Part shown: in pieces, positions 34,289 through 41,863 of the stretch | How positions within the stretch are numbered: the first letter of the stretch is position 1 | How the letters are laid out: each line of letters begins with the position of its first letter | Source: Saprospiraceae bacterium | GTDB taxonomy: Bacteria; Bacteroidota; Bacteroidia; Chitinophagales; Saprospiraceae | Reading direction: 5' to 3' | Assembly (NCBI GenBank): GCA_022844565.1 | Contig: JALHLK010000040.1 | Location: 1-45,327 of the forward strand | DNA length: 45,327 nt | Program-made: the position numbers and the translations under genes | Notes under the pieces: generated by a model | What the model saw: only the letters and a program-made list of their open reading frames with translations | The model's database searches: none | What the model was told of the DNA's origin: nothing

Positions 34289-34449
34289 AAAAATATTGAT
34301 GTAGTAACTAAATTGAACTTTTTCATACATTATTTCAATAATTAGGGTCGAAGACGGGCTCATGTTAAATTAGGCTATAGTTATTCTTGTCGAAAGTCTT
34401 TGCTGAAAATACTTATAGATAATTCCCATTTGCCCATCTAATTAAAACA

Positions 34450-36240
34450 CTATTTTTTTCTGTTGATAAAAAATGATTTACCATCATATGTCATTTTAAA
34501 ACCTGTTGGTATTGTGCTCTTCGTATCAAAAACAAACTCAACCAATTGGTCTGAAAATTCTCGGATTTTAAAGGTATTCCCTTTATAAGCTTCAAGGTGT
34601 TGGGGTGGTGCACCTTTAATCATCAGTTCTTTACCTGTCAAAACAATCTCCATGGTATTGCCATCAAGCTCATAGAAGCCTGCAAGGTTCTTTAAAAAGT
34701 TCGGGTCAGAGAGTTTAGCCTCTGCTTTTTTGTTAAAAACGACTTCTTTTTCATCCATACTGACCATTACTTGATGAACACTACCTTGTGCATCAAGCCC
34801 AAAGCGCAATGTCCATTTACCCTCTATCTCATCATCCGATGATTGAAAACGGTCGTAATGGTAATGGCTGAGGGGTAGTGTGGTGTTATTAAATGTAAAA
34901 CTTAAATTGTCATTTTTATAGTTGATTTCCATCAATCCGTAAGCTGCATCTTCATATGTTCCTGAATAATCGGCCAAGGCGTGCGACGGTTTTGTGTTAG
35001 GCACTCGGTCGGTATCTGGCTTTTGACGTGATTCTTTGTCCGTCATTTTTCTCTTTATATAATCTTTGAGATTCCTATCACTCCACGGAGTTGCTTCCAA
35101 ATCAAGTACTTTATCATAAACAGTATTGGCAATTATACTTGGAAGGCCCCCTGCATGTGCCCCATTTGTGAACACTATAACCCCAATACTATCGGGCAAC
35201 ATGAGCGATATATGTGAATAAATACCACCAATGGCACCTGTATGTTGGACTCTGTAATGACCTTTATAAATGGATGAGCCTCTACCCATGCCGTATACAG
35301 CATTCATGTTTTCAAAGTATTTGTCAGGGACAGAAGCAGTGATACTAGCAGGTTGCATCGTTTCTTTGATAATACTAAGTGGAATCACTTGTTTTTCCTT
35401 GAATTTCCCGCCATTCATTTGAGCGATCAACCAGTTTGAAAGGTCATTGATATTTGAAATAATGGAACCAGCAGGACCAAGACCTTGTTGCTTGGTGTAA
35501 AATGGATAAGCCAATAAGACATTGGTGTCTCGCTTTTCATAATAAGGAGCCATGAAATCAGCTTTTTTCTGCATTTCTTCCACCACAAACATTGAATTTG
35601 GCATATTTAAAGGTGTGAAAATCTTTTCTGAGGTAAATGTCTCCCATGTTTTTCCCGACAGTATTTCTACAATATGACCTGAGGCAGCATACATCAGGTT
35701 ATTGTACAAGTATCCTGAACGCAAAGGAAGACTCGGCTCCAAATATTTCAATCGGTCAAAGAGTTCTTGGCGATTAAAATCCGATTTATACCATATCCCA
35801 TCATGACGCGAAATGCCTGTACGATGCGACAACATATCGCGGATGGTGACATTGGCATCTAAATTATCATTGTAAAACTGAATTTGTGGTACAGACTTCT
35901 TGATAGGTTTGTCCCACTCCAACTTCCCTTCTTCGACTAAAAAACCAATAGCAGTAGCGGTAAACAATTTTGTATTGGAAGCAATTTGGAATAAAGTATT
36001 GGGCGTTACCGGCAGTTTTTTTTCCAAATTTCGGTAGCCATAACCTTTGGCAAAGACCAATTTGTCTTTATAAACAATGCCAATGCCACAGCCTGGCACA
36101 TTCCAATCTTTTAAAATCTTTTCAATGGTTTGATCAAAGCCTTGAAGCCTTTGTTCTACATTGATATTCTGAGCATTTAAAGAGATGGATGTTATTAACA
36201 ACACACATAACATGCCATACATAATATTTTTATTTTTCAT
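34450..36240 (-). CDS. Exported S12-family serine hydrolase with C-terminal extension
   Basis: A 596-aa beta-lactamase-fold hydrolase. A signal peptide (MKNKNIMYGMLCVLLITSIS, then LNAQ) precedes the catalytic domain. Active-site motifs are S88-N-T-K91 (IASNTKLFTA), YNN in YLYNNLMYAASGH and HTG in VQHTGAIGG. From about residue 420 a beta-rich DUF3471-like C-terminal domain follows (ADYSGTYEDAAYGLMEI). It is probably an esterase or D-stereospecific peptidase; the substrate is unknown. It carries a well-kept array leader, and the gap after its 3' end holds the DUF418 remnant. Confidence 0.93.
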   Translation of the reverse strand: MKNKNIMYGMLCVLLITSISLNAQNINVEQRLQGFDQTIEKILKDWNVPGCGIGIVYKDKLVFAKGYGYRNLEKKLPVTPNTLFQIASNTKLFTATAIGFLVEEGKLEWDKPIKKSVPQIQFYNDNLDANVTIRDMLSHRTGISRHDGIWYKSDFNRQELFDRLKYLEPSLPLRSGYLYNNLMYAASGHIVEILSGKTWETFTSEKIFTPLNMPNSMFVVEEMQKKADFMAPYYEKRDTNVLLAYPFYTKQQGLGPAGSIISNINDLSNWLIAQMNGGKFKEKQVIPLSIIKETMQPASITASVPDKYFENMNAVYGMGRGSSIYKGHYRVQHTGAIGGIYSHISLMLPDSIGVIVFTNGAHAGGLPSIIANTVYDKVLDLEATPWSDRNLKDYIKRKMTDKESRQKPDTDRVPNTKPSHALADYSGTYEDAAYGLMEINYKNDNLSFTFNNTTLPLSHYHYDRFQSSDDEIEGKWTLRFGLDAQGSVHQVMVSMDEKEVVFNKKAEAKLSDPNFLKNLAGFYELDGNTMEIVLTGKELMIKGAPPQHLEAYKGNTFKIREFSDQLVEFVFDTKSTIPTGFKMTYDGKSFFINRKK

Positions 36241-36290
36241 TTTTAATAATTGATTTTTGAATTAAAAAAATAGAGAAAATATTGAGGGGT
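36241..36290 (-). promoter_or_regulatory. Array leader copy before the 596-aa S12 hydrolase gene
   Basis: The plus-strand reading tagagaaaatattgaggggt (36271-36290) is the second best G-box variant, close to the copy at 29491. The AT tract to the ATG is conserved. Confidence 0.6.
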
Positions 36291-36314
36291 GTTTGTTGTT
36301 TTTCTATCATACTA

Positions 36315-37937
36315 TTACAACTTTTCAAATTCTATATTTCTTGCCCTAGCATTACTTACTTTCATGGTTACTATTTCATTTTTCTGGTTCTTTAAGAAAT
36401 ATAGATTGCCACCCAAACCATTAAATCCGTCTTTATAAGTTGGTTTTAATTCATAATCACTGTTTGGTTTTAAATTAATCATCAATTTCCCTTCTTTCAG
36501 ATAAACTGTCATGGTAGAATTCGTTTCAGTGGAAAAGAATTTCCCTGCATATTTTTTCAAATATTGATTGTCAACAATAGGCGTTTCTGCTTTTGAATAA
36601 CGAATGGTATCTCTATCTGGAATAATATAAAGCATTTCTTTTGCACCATTCATCTCAACCAATATTGAAGACCCCGCCATCTTAAACTTTTTCTCTGATT
36701 GTGGTATAAGGAATCTGTTATTCATAAATAAACTATCATTTCTGACTTCCATGTTAGTACCAAAACCATCTCTTTTATTATTATACCAACCAGCATAGGT
36801 ATTCAAAATAGTATTTGAAACAGGAATCTTTTTTTCGGATGTATTTAAGGCCGGTTTGCTTTTTTCATTAATAAAAATATCCCGTATCGTATTTACCAAT
36901 CTAATTTTAGCAGTATCAAATTGTGAAGTATTGCTTAAAAAAGCAACTGAAACATTTATTTCGGGGAATATTTCTAAATAAGCTCTGTAACCAGCAGTTG
37001 CTCCACTATGTTGAATAAGGTTCTGCCCTTTAAATTTCTGAATAAATAAACCTGCACCATAGTCATTCATTATACCATTGTTAAATTTTTCTACATTGAT
37101 TTGTTTTGAAAGTAAGGCGGCTGTTCCGAGTTTCCCTGTCAGATAAAAATCATTCCATTTCAACAAGTCTTCTGTGGTCGTAAGCAAACCACCACCGCCA
37201 TAAGCATCTTCATTAGGCATAAGCGTTTCATAGCCATTTTTTGTCAATCTGTACGCAATTGACCTATCTTTTACAATTCTTTTGTAGTTATCTCGCCATT
37301 CGGTATTTGTCATGCCCACAGGGATAAATATGTTTTGTTTGGTAAACTCCGCAAGGCTTTGTCCACTTACCCTTTGAACTATAATAGAAAAAAGATTATA
37401 GCTTGAATTACTATAAATAAACTCTGCCCCTGGTATATTATTCAGTTTTTTTTGAACCTTCATAATTTCCAAAACATCCTCATTCGAATAGTTTTTTGTG
37501 GTGCTTCCCCAACCAGTCAACTCCATAATAGAACGCCAATCTCTTAAACCGCTGGTGTGGTGCATCATTTGTTCCAGTGTAATAACATTGCCATAATCCG
37601 GTAATTCGGGTAAGTATTTTCTTACATCATCATTCAAAGAAAGTTTCCCTTGTTGCTCCAGCAATAGAATTGCAGCAGCTGTAAACTGTTTTGAAACAGA
37701 GCCAGCTTCAATTTTTGATGTTAATTTTAAAGAGACATCATGCTCCAGGTCTGCCATGCCATAAGCCTTTGAAAAGATGATTTCCCCATTTCTTTTTATA
37801 GACAATTGACAACCTGGGTTTTGTGGTAAGTAAATACGCATTGCTTTGTCAATGAGTGCCAATGTGTCTTGCAGTGTTTGTGAAAAGCAAGATGTTGATA
37901 CTAATAGTAAAAGGTAAAGCAGTAGTTTGTTTTTCAT
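36315..37937 (-). CDS. Exported S12-family serine hydrolase
   Basis: A 540-aa beta-lactamase-fold hydrolase. The signal peptide is MKNKLLLYLLLLVSTSCFSQ. Motifs are S80-V-S-K83 (AGSVSKQFTAAA), YSN in FIYSNSSYNLFS, and HSG in LIQHSGATAGYRAYLE. A C-terminal beta-rich domain starts near residue 380 (LNTYAGWYNNKRDG). It is the fourth such enzyme in the window, and its motifs are most like the lipoprotein at 4732. The gap of 43 bp to the C45 gene upstream suggests cotranscription with it rather than its own promoter. Confidence 0.93.
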   Translation of the reverse strand: MKNKLLLYLLLLVSTSCFSQTLQDTLALIDKAMRIYLPQNPGCQLSIKRNGEIIFSKAYGMADLEHDVSLKLTSKIEAGSVSKQFTAAAILLLEQQGKLSLNDDVRKYLPELPDYGNVITLEQMMHHTSGLRDWRSIMELTGWGSTTKNYSNEDVLEIMKVQKKLNNIPGAEFIYSNSSYNLFSIIVQRVSGQSLAEFTKQNIFIPVGMTNTEWRDNYKRIVKDRSIAYRLTKNGYETLMPNEDAYGGGGLLTTTEDLLKWNDFYLTGKLGTAALLSKQINVEKFNNGIMNDYGAGLFIQKFKGQNLIQHSGATAGYRAYLEIFPEINVSVAFLSNTSQFDTAKIRLVNTIRDIFINEKSKPALNTSEKKIPVSNTILNTYAGWYNNKRDGFGTNMEVRNDSLFMNNRFLIPQSEKKFKMAGSSILVEMNGAKEMLYIIPDRDTIRYSKAETPIVDNQYLKKYAGKFFSTETNSTMTVYLKEGKLMINLKPNSDYELKPTYKDGFNGLGGNLYFLKNQKNEIVTMKVSNARARNIEFEKL

Positions 37938-37980
37938 GATATTGTTTTGCTTTAATGATTTGTTCTAATACTGCATTTAG

Positions 37981-39159
37981 CTATTTACTGTTAGTAAACT
38001 CCATTTTTTTGTACTCCGATGCATCGGGTGAACCAGAAGTAACTTGTAAAAAAGGTGTACCTGTCAAAGTCATAATAACCGAACCAAACGTAAATCCGCC
38101 TCGGCCCAATGAGAGAGAAACACAAACCGGATTTTTCGCATCGTCTTTTGACCGCAAAGTTTCTTTGATGAGGCTATCTTCAATGTTTGTGGCTTCGCTA
38201 ATTCTTTTTTGAACTGATGCCAATCGAATGTAACTATTTGATTGTAGGGGCTTTACATCAACTCTAGGGTTGTATTTTTCAAACCAAGGTTTTACGTCAT
38301 CATTCACAATGGGGTGGTTGGTATGATAGACTGTTCCGTTGGTGTTTTTTGGGTCAAACCTAACAACTTTATTTGCGGAGGCCTCAAAATCAAAGACTTC
38401 TCCTCGTATGCCAATGATGTAGTTTTGTCCAGATGCGTGCGGAATGGTCTGGATGAAGTTCAGTATGTCATTTTTATCGGTTGAGTTGAGAATACGACGT
38501 ACGATAAAAGCTACGGGCAATCCTTTGTTGGAGGCTTTTAGTTGCATAAGCGTATTCATGCAAGCCCCGATCCCCTTTTCGTTCATGCCATTGAAGGCAA
38601 TTGCCCCTGGATGTGTCAGAATAAATTGTTCGGGGCTAGTGGGTGTTCTTTCCAGCCGCATCACCATTTGGTACCCTTCGGTGTAACTCTCAATGTCCAT
38701 ATTTTGGGCAATATAGCCCGTACTTCCGTTGATGGATGGAACGCCCATTCCACTGCAATGGTGTTTTGAGATATCGTCAATATAGACCCAAAATTCGTCC
38801 AACAGATTGAAAACCATGATGTCGTTGAAGGACTGCCCTGAGCCATCAGCCATGCCTCTGATTTCTTCATTCAAGTCGGGTGTGTATTTTTTAATGTCAT
38901 CAGTAAATTGGGCATAGGCCATAAACTCTTTGATGACTTGATCGGCATCTTTTTTCAGGTCATTTGCAGCGGTTTCTTTCATTTTCACCACCAACTCGCC
39001 GATTTCCTTCTTTAAGAGCTTGCCGTGCTGCAAGCCCAATTCGTAGCCCCTGCCCGAAAGCCTGACTTCCCTGATTTCTCTTGGTAAGGATTTGGTTTGA
39101 CCTATTGCTCCCAAGGAGTAAGTGAGCAAGAGTAAAACAATTAAATTGATTTTTTTCAT
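37981..39159 (-). CDS. Exported C45-family autoproteolytic acyltransferase/hydrolase
   Basis: A 392-aa Ntn-hydrolase of the C45 family (isopenicillin-N acyltransferase-like). A signal peptide (MKKINLIVLLLLTYSLGAIG) is followed by a pro-segment. The predicted nucleophile is C135 in KHHCSGMGVPS, exposed by self-cleavage of the preceding bond. The Asn-Asp element is AQNMDIE, and GMNEKGIGACMN near residue 194 is the family's third motif. Members transfer or remove acyl groups on amino compounds. It differs from the C59-like gene at 29581 in needing autoproteolysis rather than signal cleavage to mature. DUF418 lies upstream. Confidence 0.9.
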   Translation of the reverse strand: MKKINLIVLLLLTYSLGAIGQTKSLPREIREVRLSGRGYELGLQHGKLLKKEIGELVVKMKETAANDLKKDADQVIKEFMAYAQFTDDIKKYTPDLNEEIRGMADGSGQSFNDIMVFNLLDEFWVYIDDISKHHCSGMGVPSINGSTGYIAQNMDIESYTEGYQMVMRLERTPTSPEQFILTHPGAIAFNGMNEKGIGACMNTLMQLKASNKGLPVAFIVRRILNSTDKNDILNFIQTIPHASGQNYIIGIRGEVFDFEASANKVVRFDPKNTNGTVYHTNHPIVNDDVKPWFEKYNPRVDVKPLQSNSYIRLASVQKRISEATNIEDSLIKETLRSKDDAKNPVCVSLSLGRGGFTFGSVIMTLTGTPFLQVTSGSPDASEYKKMEFTNSK

Positions 39160-39280
39160 TGATTTGATTTTGATTTATTCTTTAAAAAATAACGGAAATA
39201 CAGAAGTAGGAGCGTTGTTTTAGGGTTAATAAATTTTTTTTTATTTTAGATTAAAACATTTGAAAATAATAAGCGATTAA

Positions 39281-40597
39281 TTATCTCTTCATCGGCTGCA
39301 CCTTCCAATACGTCAAACTCCTCCACAACCATTCCAACGGTCCAAATCTAAAATGCTTCAACCATATAGGACTAATAATTAATTGAAAAATCCAAATCGC
39401 CAAGGCAACATAGTATATTTGATAGTACTCCAACTCACCAAAATAATTAAAGCCGTACCCAAAGAAGAAAAGTGTACAAATGATAGAGTGGGTAATATAA
39501 TTGGTAAATGCCATCTGTCCTACTGCCTCTAGGCGTTTGAATAGTCCCTGCACCAAACCAGATTTGTACAATAAAATGATAGAAGCAGCGTGGCCCATGA
39601 CGATCAAAATACGCTGAAATGGATATATCAAACCAGTCCACACCATAGGAGTCGCTTCCATTGTAGCAAGATTGGCCTCTAAAGTTGAATAATGGGTAAA
39701 ATTGTAGTAAAAACTATACAAGACTAGAGGAATTCCTATACCATATCCAATGGCAATTACCTTCCAATAGTCTTTATTAGCCCAGCTTCCTGTGACAAAT
39801 CCCCATTTGTACAAAGCGAGCCCCAGCAACATCAATGCAAGAGAATCCCACAAAGAAAGTAATAGATATTTCGTCTGTCCTTCGAATGCTAATGGCCTTA
39901 AATAACTGGCTACTGTTGCATAATCAGACTTCATCTTTTCTGTATTTTCTTTGGCGTCTTCCCTGCTTGGTATCATCGTTTTTTCTATTTCCCGCCATTC
40001 GGTTAGCGCCTTGGTTTGATCATCAGTCAATGTCTGATTGGCAGATTTAGCTTTTACAGCATCTACATATTCCAGTCTTTTAGCACGGATATCTTTATAA
40101 AAAATTGTACTTCCCGTAAAATCCATGATAGCCACCAATGGTATGCCCATCACCAAATATTTGGGTTTTACATTCCTGAAAAGATACAATATCATACCAC
40201 ATATACCATAAAGATAGAGGATATCACCAATCCATAATATCAAATGTGCGTGTACGAGGCCAAATAAAACAAGCCAAAACATACGACGATAAAACAAAGC
40301 ATGTGTTGATTTACCTTTTCCTTTATTAGCAATAAATAGTAATACACCTGCACCAAATACCATCCCAAATAAGGCACGCATTTTACCTTCAAAAAATATA
40401 GATATCACCGCATAAACCCAAAAATTGACATTGGATGGGTCATTTTTAAAAGCTTCAAATGAGTAATTAGGCATTGAAAATCCTGGAATGTTCATCAATA
40501 AAATGCCAAGAAGTGCTACACCCCGAAGTGCGTCAATGACTTTAAGGCGGCTCGTTTCAGAGACAGGTAATTTTCCGTTAATTGTTTCTGTGTCCAT
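39281..40597 (-). CDS. DUF418 membrane protein
   Basis: A 438-aa protein with eight to ten membrane helices. The N-terminal RLKVIDALRGVALLGILLMN and the C-terminal FGPLEWLWRSLTYWK are diagnostic of DUF418, which is distantly related to acyltransferase/HGSNAT-like membrane proteins. A polar loop of about 60 residues (around 175-235) lies mid-protein. No biochemical activity is established for the family. It is the first gene of the run of array genes. The 3' end of a second DUF418 gene survives as a fragment at 34233-34288. Confidence 0.88.
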   Translation of the reverse strand: MDTETINGKLPVSETSRLKVIDALRGVALLGILLMNIPGFSMPNYSFEAFKNDPSNVNFWVYAVISIFFEGKMRALFGMVFGAGVLLFIANKGKGKSTHALFYRRMFWLVLFGLVHAHLILWIGDILYLYGICGMILYLFRNVKPKYLVMGIPLVAIMDFTGSTIFYKDIRAKRLEYVDAVKAKSANQTLTDDQTKALTEWREIEKTMIPSREDAKENTEKMKSDYATVASYLRPLAFEGQTKYLLLSLWDSLALMLLGLALYKWGFVTGSWANKDYWKVIAIGYGIGIPLVLYSFYYNFTHYSTLEANLATMEATPMVWTGLIYPFQRILIVMGHAASIILLYKSGLVQGLFKRLEAVGQMAFTNYITHSIICTLFFFGYGFNYFGELEYYQIYYVALAIWIFQLIISPIWLKHFRFGPLEWLWRSLTYWKVQPMKR

Positions 40598-40621
40598 TTT
40601 TTGTTAAATATTTTAGTTATT

Positions 40622-40830
40622 AAATTAATCCTCTAGTGCTCTTCCCGGATAAAATACTAATTTAAATGTCGCTCTTTTTCCAAATCTCTTCGTTATAAAT
40701 GCTAAGCGTAATGCCGCTATTATTGCAGTAGCTGTGTCACGGAGACCACAGGCCCGAACTAAAATCGTTTGCGACGATTTCTTAACGCGCTCCATATTGA
40801 TATTTGAAAAAATTACTGACATTATTATTT
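40622..40830 (-). repeat. Dispersed palindromic repeat, inverted copy
   Basis: Read on the minus strand this segment contains AACGAAGAGATTTGGAAAAAGAGCGACA, then TTTAAATTAGTATTTTATCCGGGAAGAGCACTAGAGGATTAA. The unit at 45100-45250 has AACGAAGAGATATCCAAAAAGAGC and GGACGGAGCACTAG in the same order and spacing. It is a diverged copy in opposite orientation. A 65-codon open frame covers it (40625-40822), but its sequence (Arg/Ala-rich, ending PGRALED) follows the repeat, so I treat the frame as chance. Confidence 0.55.
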
Positions 40831-40929
40831 AAGTCTTTACCTAGTCAAAGTACTAAACTTCTACATTGAATTTAAAATAAAATTTGTGATTTTTAGGCAT
40901 TACCATGTATTAACACCAGCCAAAACCCA

Positions 40930-40961
40930 CTCTAACCCCTCATTTACGAGAGGGGTTGGAG
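40930..40961. terminator. 12-bp GC-rich hairpin downstream of the NTF2-like lipoprotein gene
   Basis: CTCTAACCCCTC (40930-40941) and GAGGGGTTGGAG (40950-40961) pair with one G-U and an 8-nt loop. It lies 130 bp beyond the stop of the minus-strand gene at 41092. On the minus strand TGGGTTTTGG follows the stem, so termination is plausible but the U tract is short. This kind of palindrome is also common as a dispersed intergenic repeat. Apart from it and the repeat at 40622, the 494-bp gap 40598-41091 shows nothing. Confidence 0.4.
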
Positions 40962-41091
40962 CGGCTTGTGAAAGTGTTAAATCATTCAGTATGTGATAAT
41001 TATTTGGGAACTTCATTGGCCAGCGTACATGCTTGGTCTTTTGTTTTTACGCAGAGTACATTCTTATCACTTGTGACTAATTTTTTGTTAG

Positions 41092-41610
41092 TCAAGTGAC
41101 GTCAGGACCGAAATTTTTAATTTCTCTGATACAGAGCCATTTACCCTCTGTTTTCTTCCATATTGCCATATAGTTGATGGTATCAATGATTATTCCTCTT
41201 TTGTCTTTTATAATCATTTTTCCAATTTCTGTAAGAAGTTGGTTGCTGCCAAATACTTCTGCAGTTTCAAATATGACTCCATACCCTTCTTGATATTTTT
41301 CAAACCAAGTTTCGCTGTCATTTATCACCTCATCTTTACCAATGAGTGTTTGCTTCTTTTCGCGAATACAAACAATGTCGTCGGCATAATAATCCAAAAT
41401 GGTAAGCAAGTCATTTGATGAGGCAGCCACTGCTCTGATCGTATTTATCGCCTTAATTTCAGATTTTAACTCATCTAATTCATTTTGGTCCGTGGGTAGA
41501 TTAGCGACTGATTGAACACCATTTTGTGAGTTGGTCGCAGCGCTACCACAACCTAGATTTAAGATTGAAAAAAAATAAATGAACACAGAAAGTAAAGTAA
41601 CTTTTTTCAT
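41092..41610 (-). CDS. SnoaL/DUF4440-like lipoprotein (NTF2 fold)
   Basis: A 172-aa protein with lipobox LNLGC (C21), so probably membrane-anchored. The rest is an NTF2-like domain: EIKAINTIRAVAASSNDLLT at the first helix, YYADDIVCIREKKQTLIGKD, and NYMAIWKKTEGKWLCIREI at the C-terminal strand pair. Such domains bind small ligands or act as isomerases. No catalytic Asp/His pair can be assigned with confidence. It resembles the C-terminal domain of the hydrolase fusion at 19985. It lies between the sensor-regulator and the array. Confidence 0.85.
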   Translation of the reverse strand: MKKVTLLSVFIYFFSILNLGCGSAATNSQNGVQSVANLPTDQNELDELKSEIKAINTIRAVAASSNDLLTILDYYADDIVCIREKKQTLIGKDEVINDSETWFEKYQEGYGVIFETAEVFGSNQLLTEIGKMIIKDKRGIIIDTINYMAIWKKTEGKWLCIREIKNFGPDVT

Positions 41611-41863
41611 AGCAAATTAATTTTTTTTTTAATAACCTATAAAATCTCAAATCGATTTCCATTGTAATTTTGACCTTCCCTATGAGAACCCATTTTTGAT
41701 TTATTGGTACAAAACTATAATACTACAAACATAGGTTAGATCGGCTAAGATGGTCGGGTAATTTAGTTCCCATTTCAGGTAAAATAGAGCTAACACAGTA
41801 TAAATTACAGGTAATTTTGTTGCAAATCTTCGATTTTATAAAATCTATACTATTGTTTATCAA

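Noticed and set aside
1680-37937. Antibiotic-resistance beta-lactamases
   Set aside because: The four S12 proteins have SxxK/YxN/H-x-G motifs, but their C-terminal extensions and clustering fit the broad esterase/peptidase branch. Nothing visible shows beta-lactam specificity.
7024-40597. Integron cassette array
   Set aside because: Same-direction unrelated genes with repeated junctions look integron-like, but no junction has paired GTTRRRY/RYYYAAC sites in a foldable attC and no integrase is present. The repeats lie at 5' leaders rather than as 3' recombination sites, and the genes are unusually long for cassettes.
7024-40597. Polysaccharide utilisation locus
   Set aside because: There is a sulfatase and a DISM hybrid regulator, but no SusC/SusD pair, glycoside hydrolase or polysaccharide lyase.
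40625-40822. 65-aa protein-coding gene
   Set aside because: The frame coincides with a diverged copy of the palindromic repeat found at 44.9-45.25 kb, has biased Arg/Ala composition and no recognisable family.
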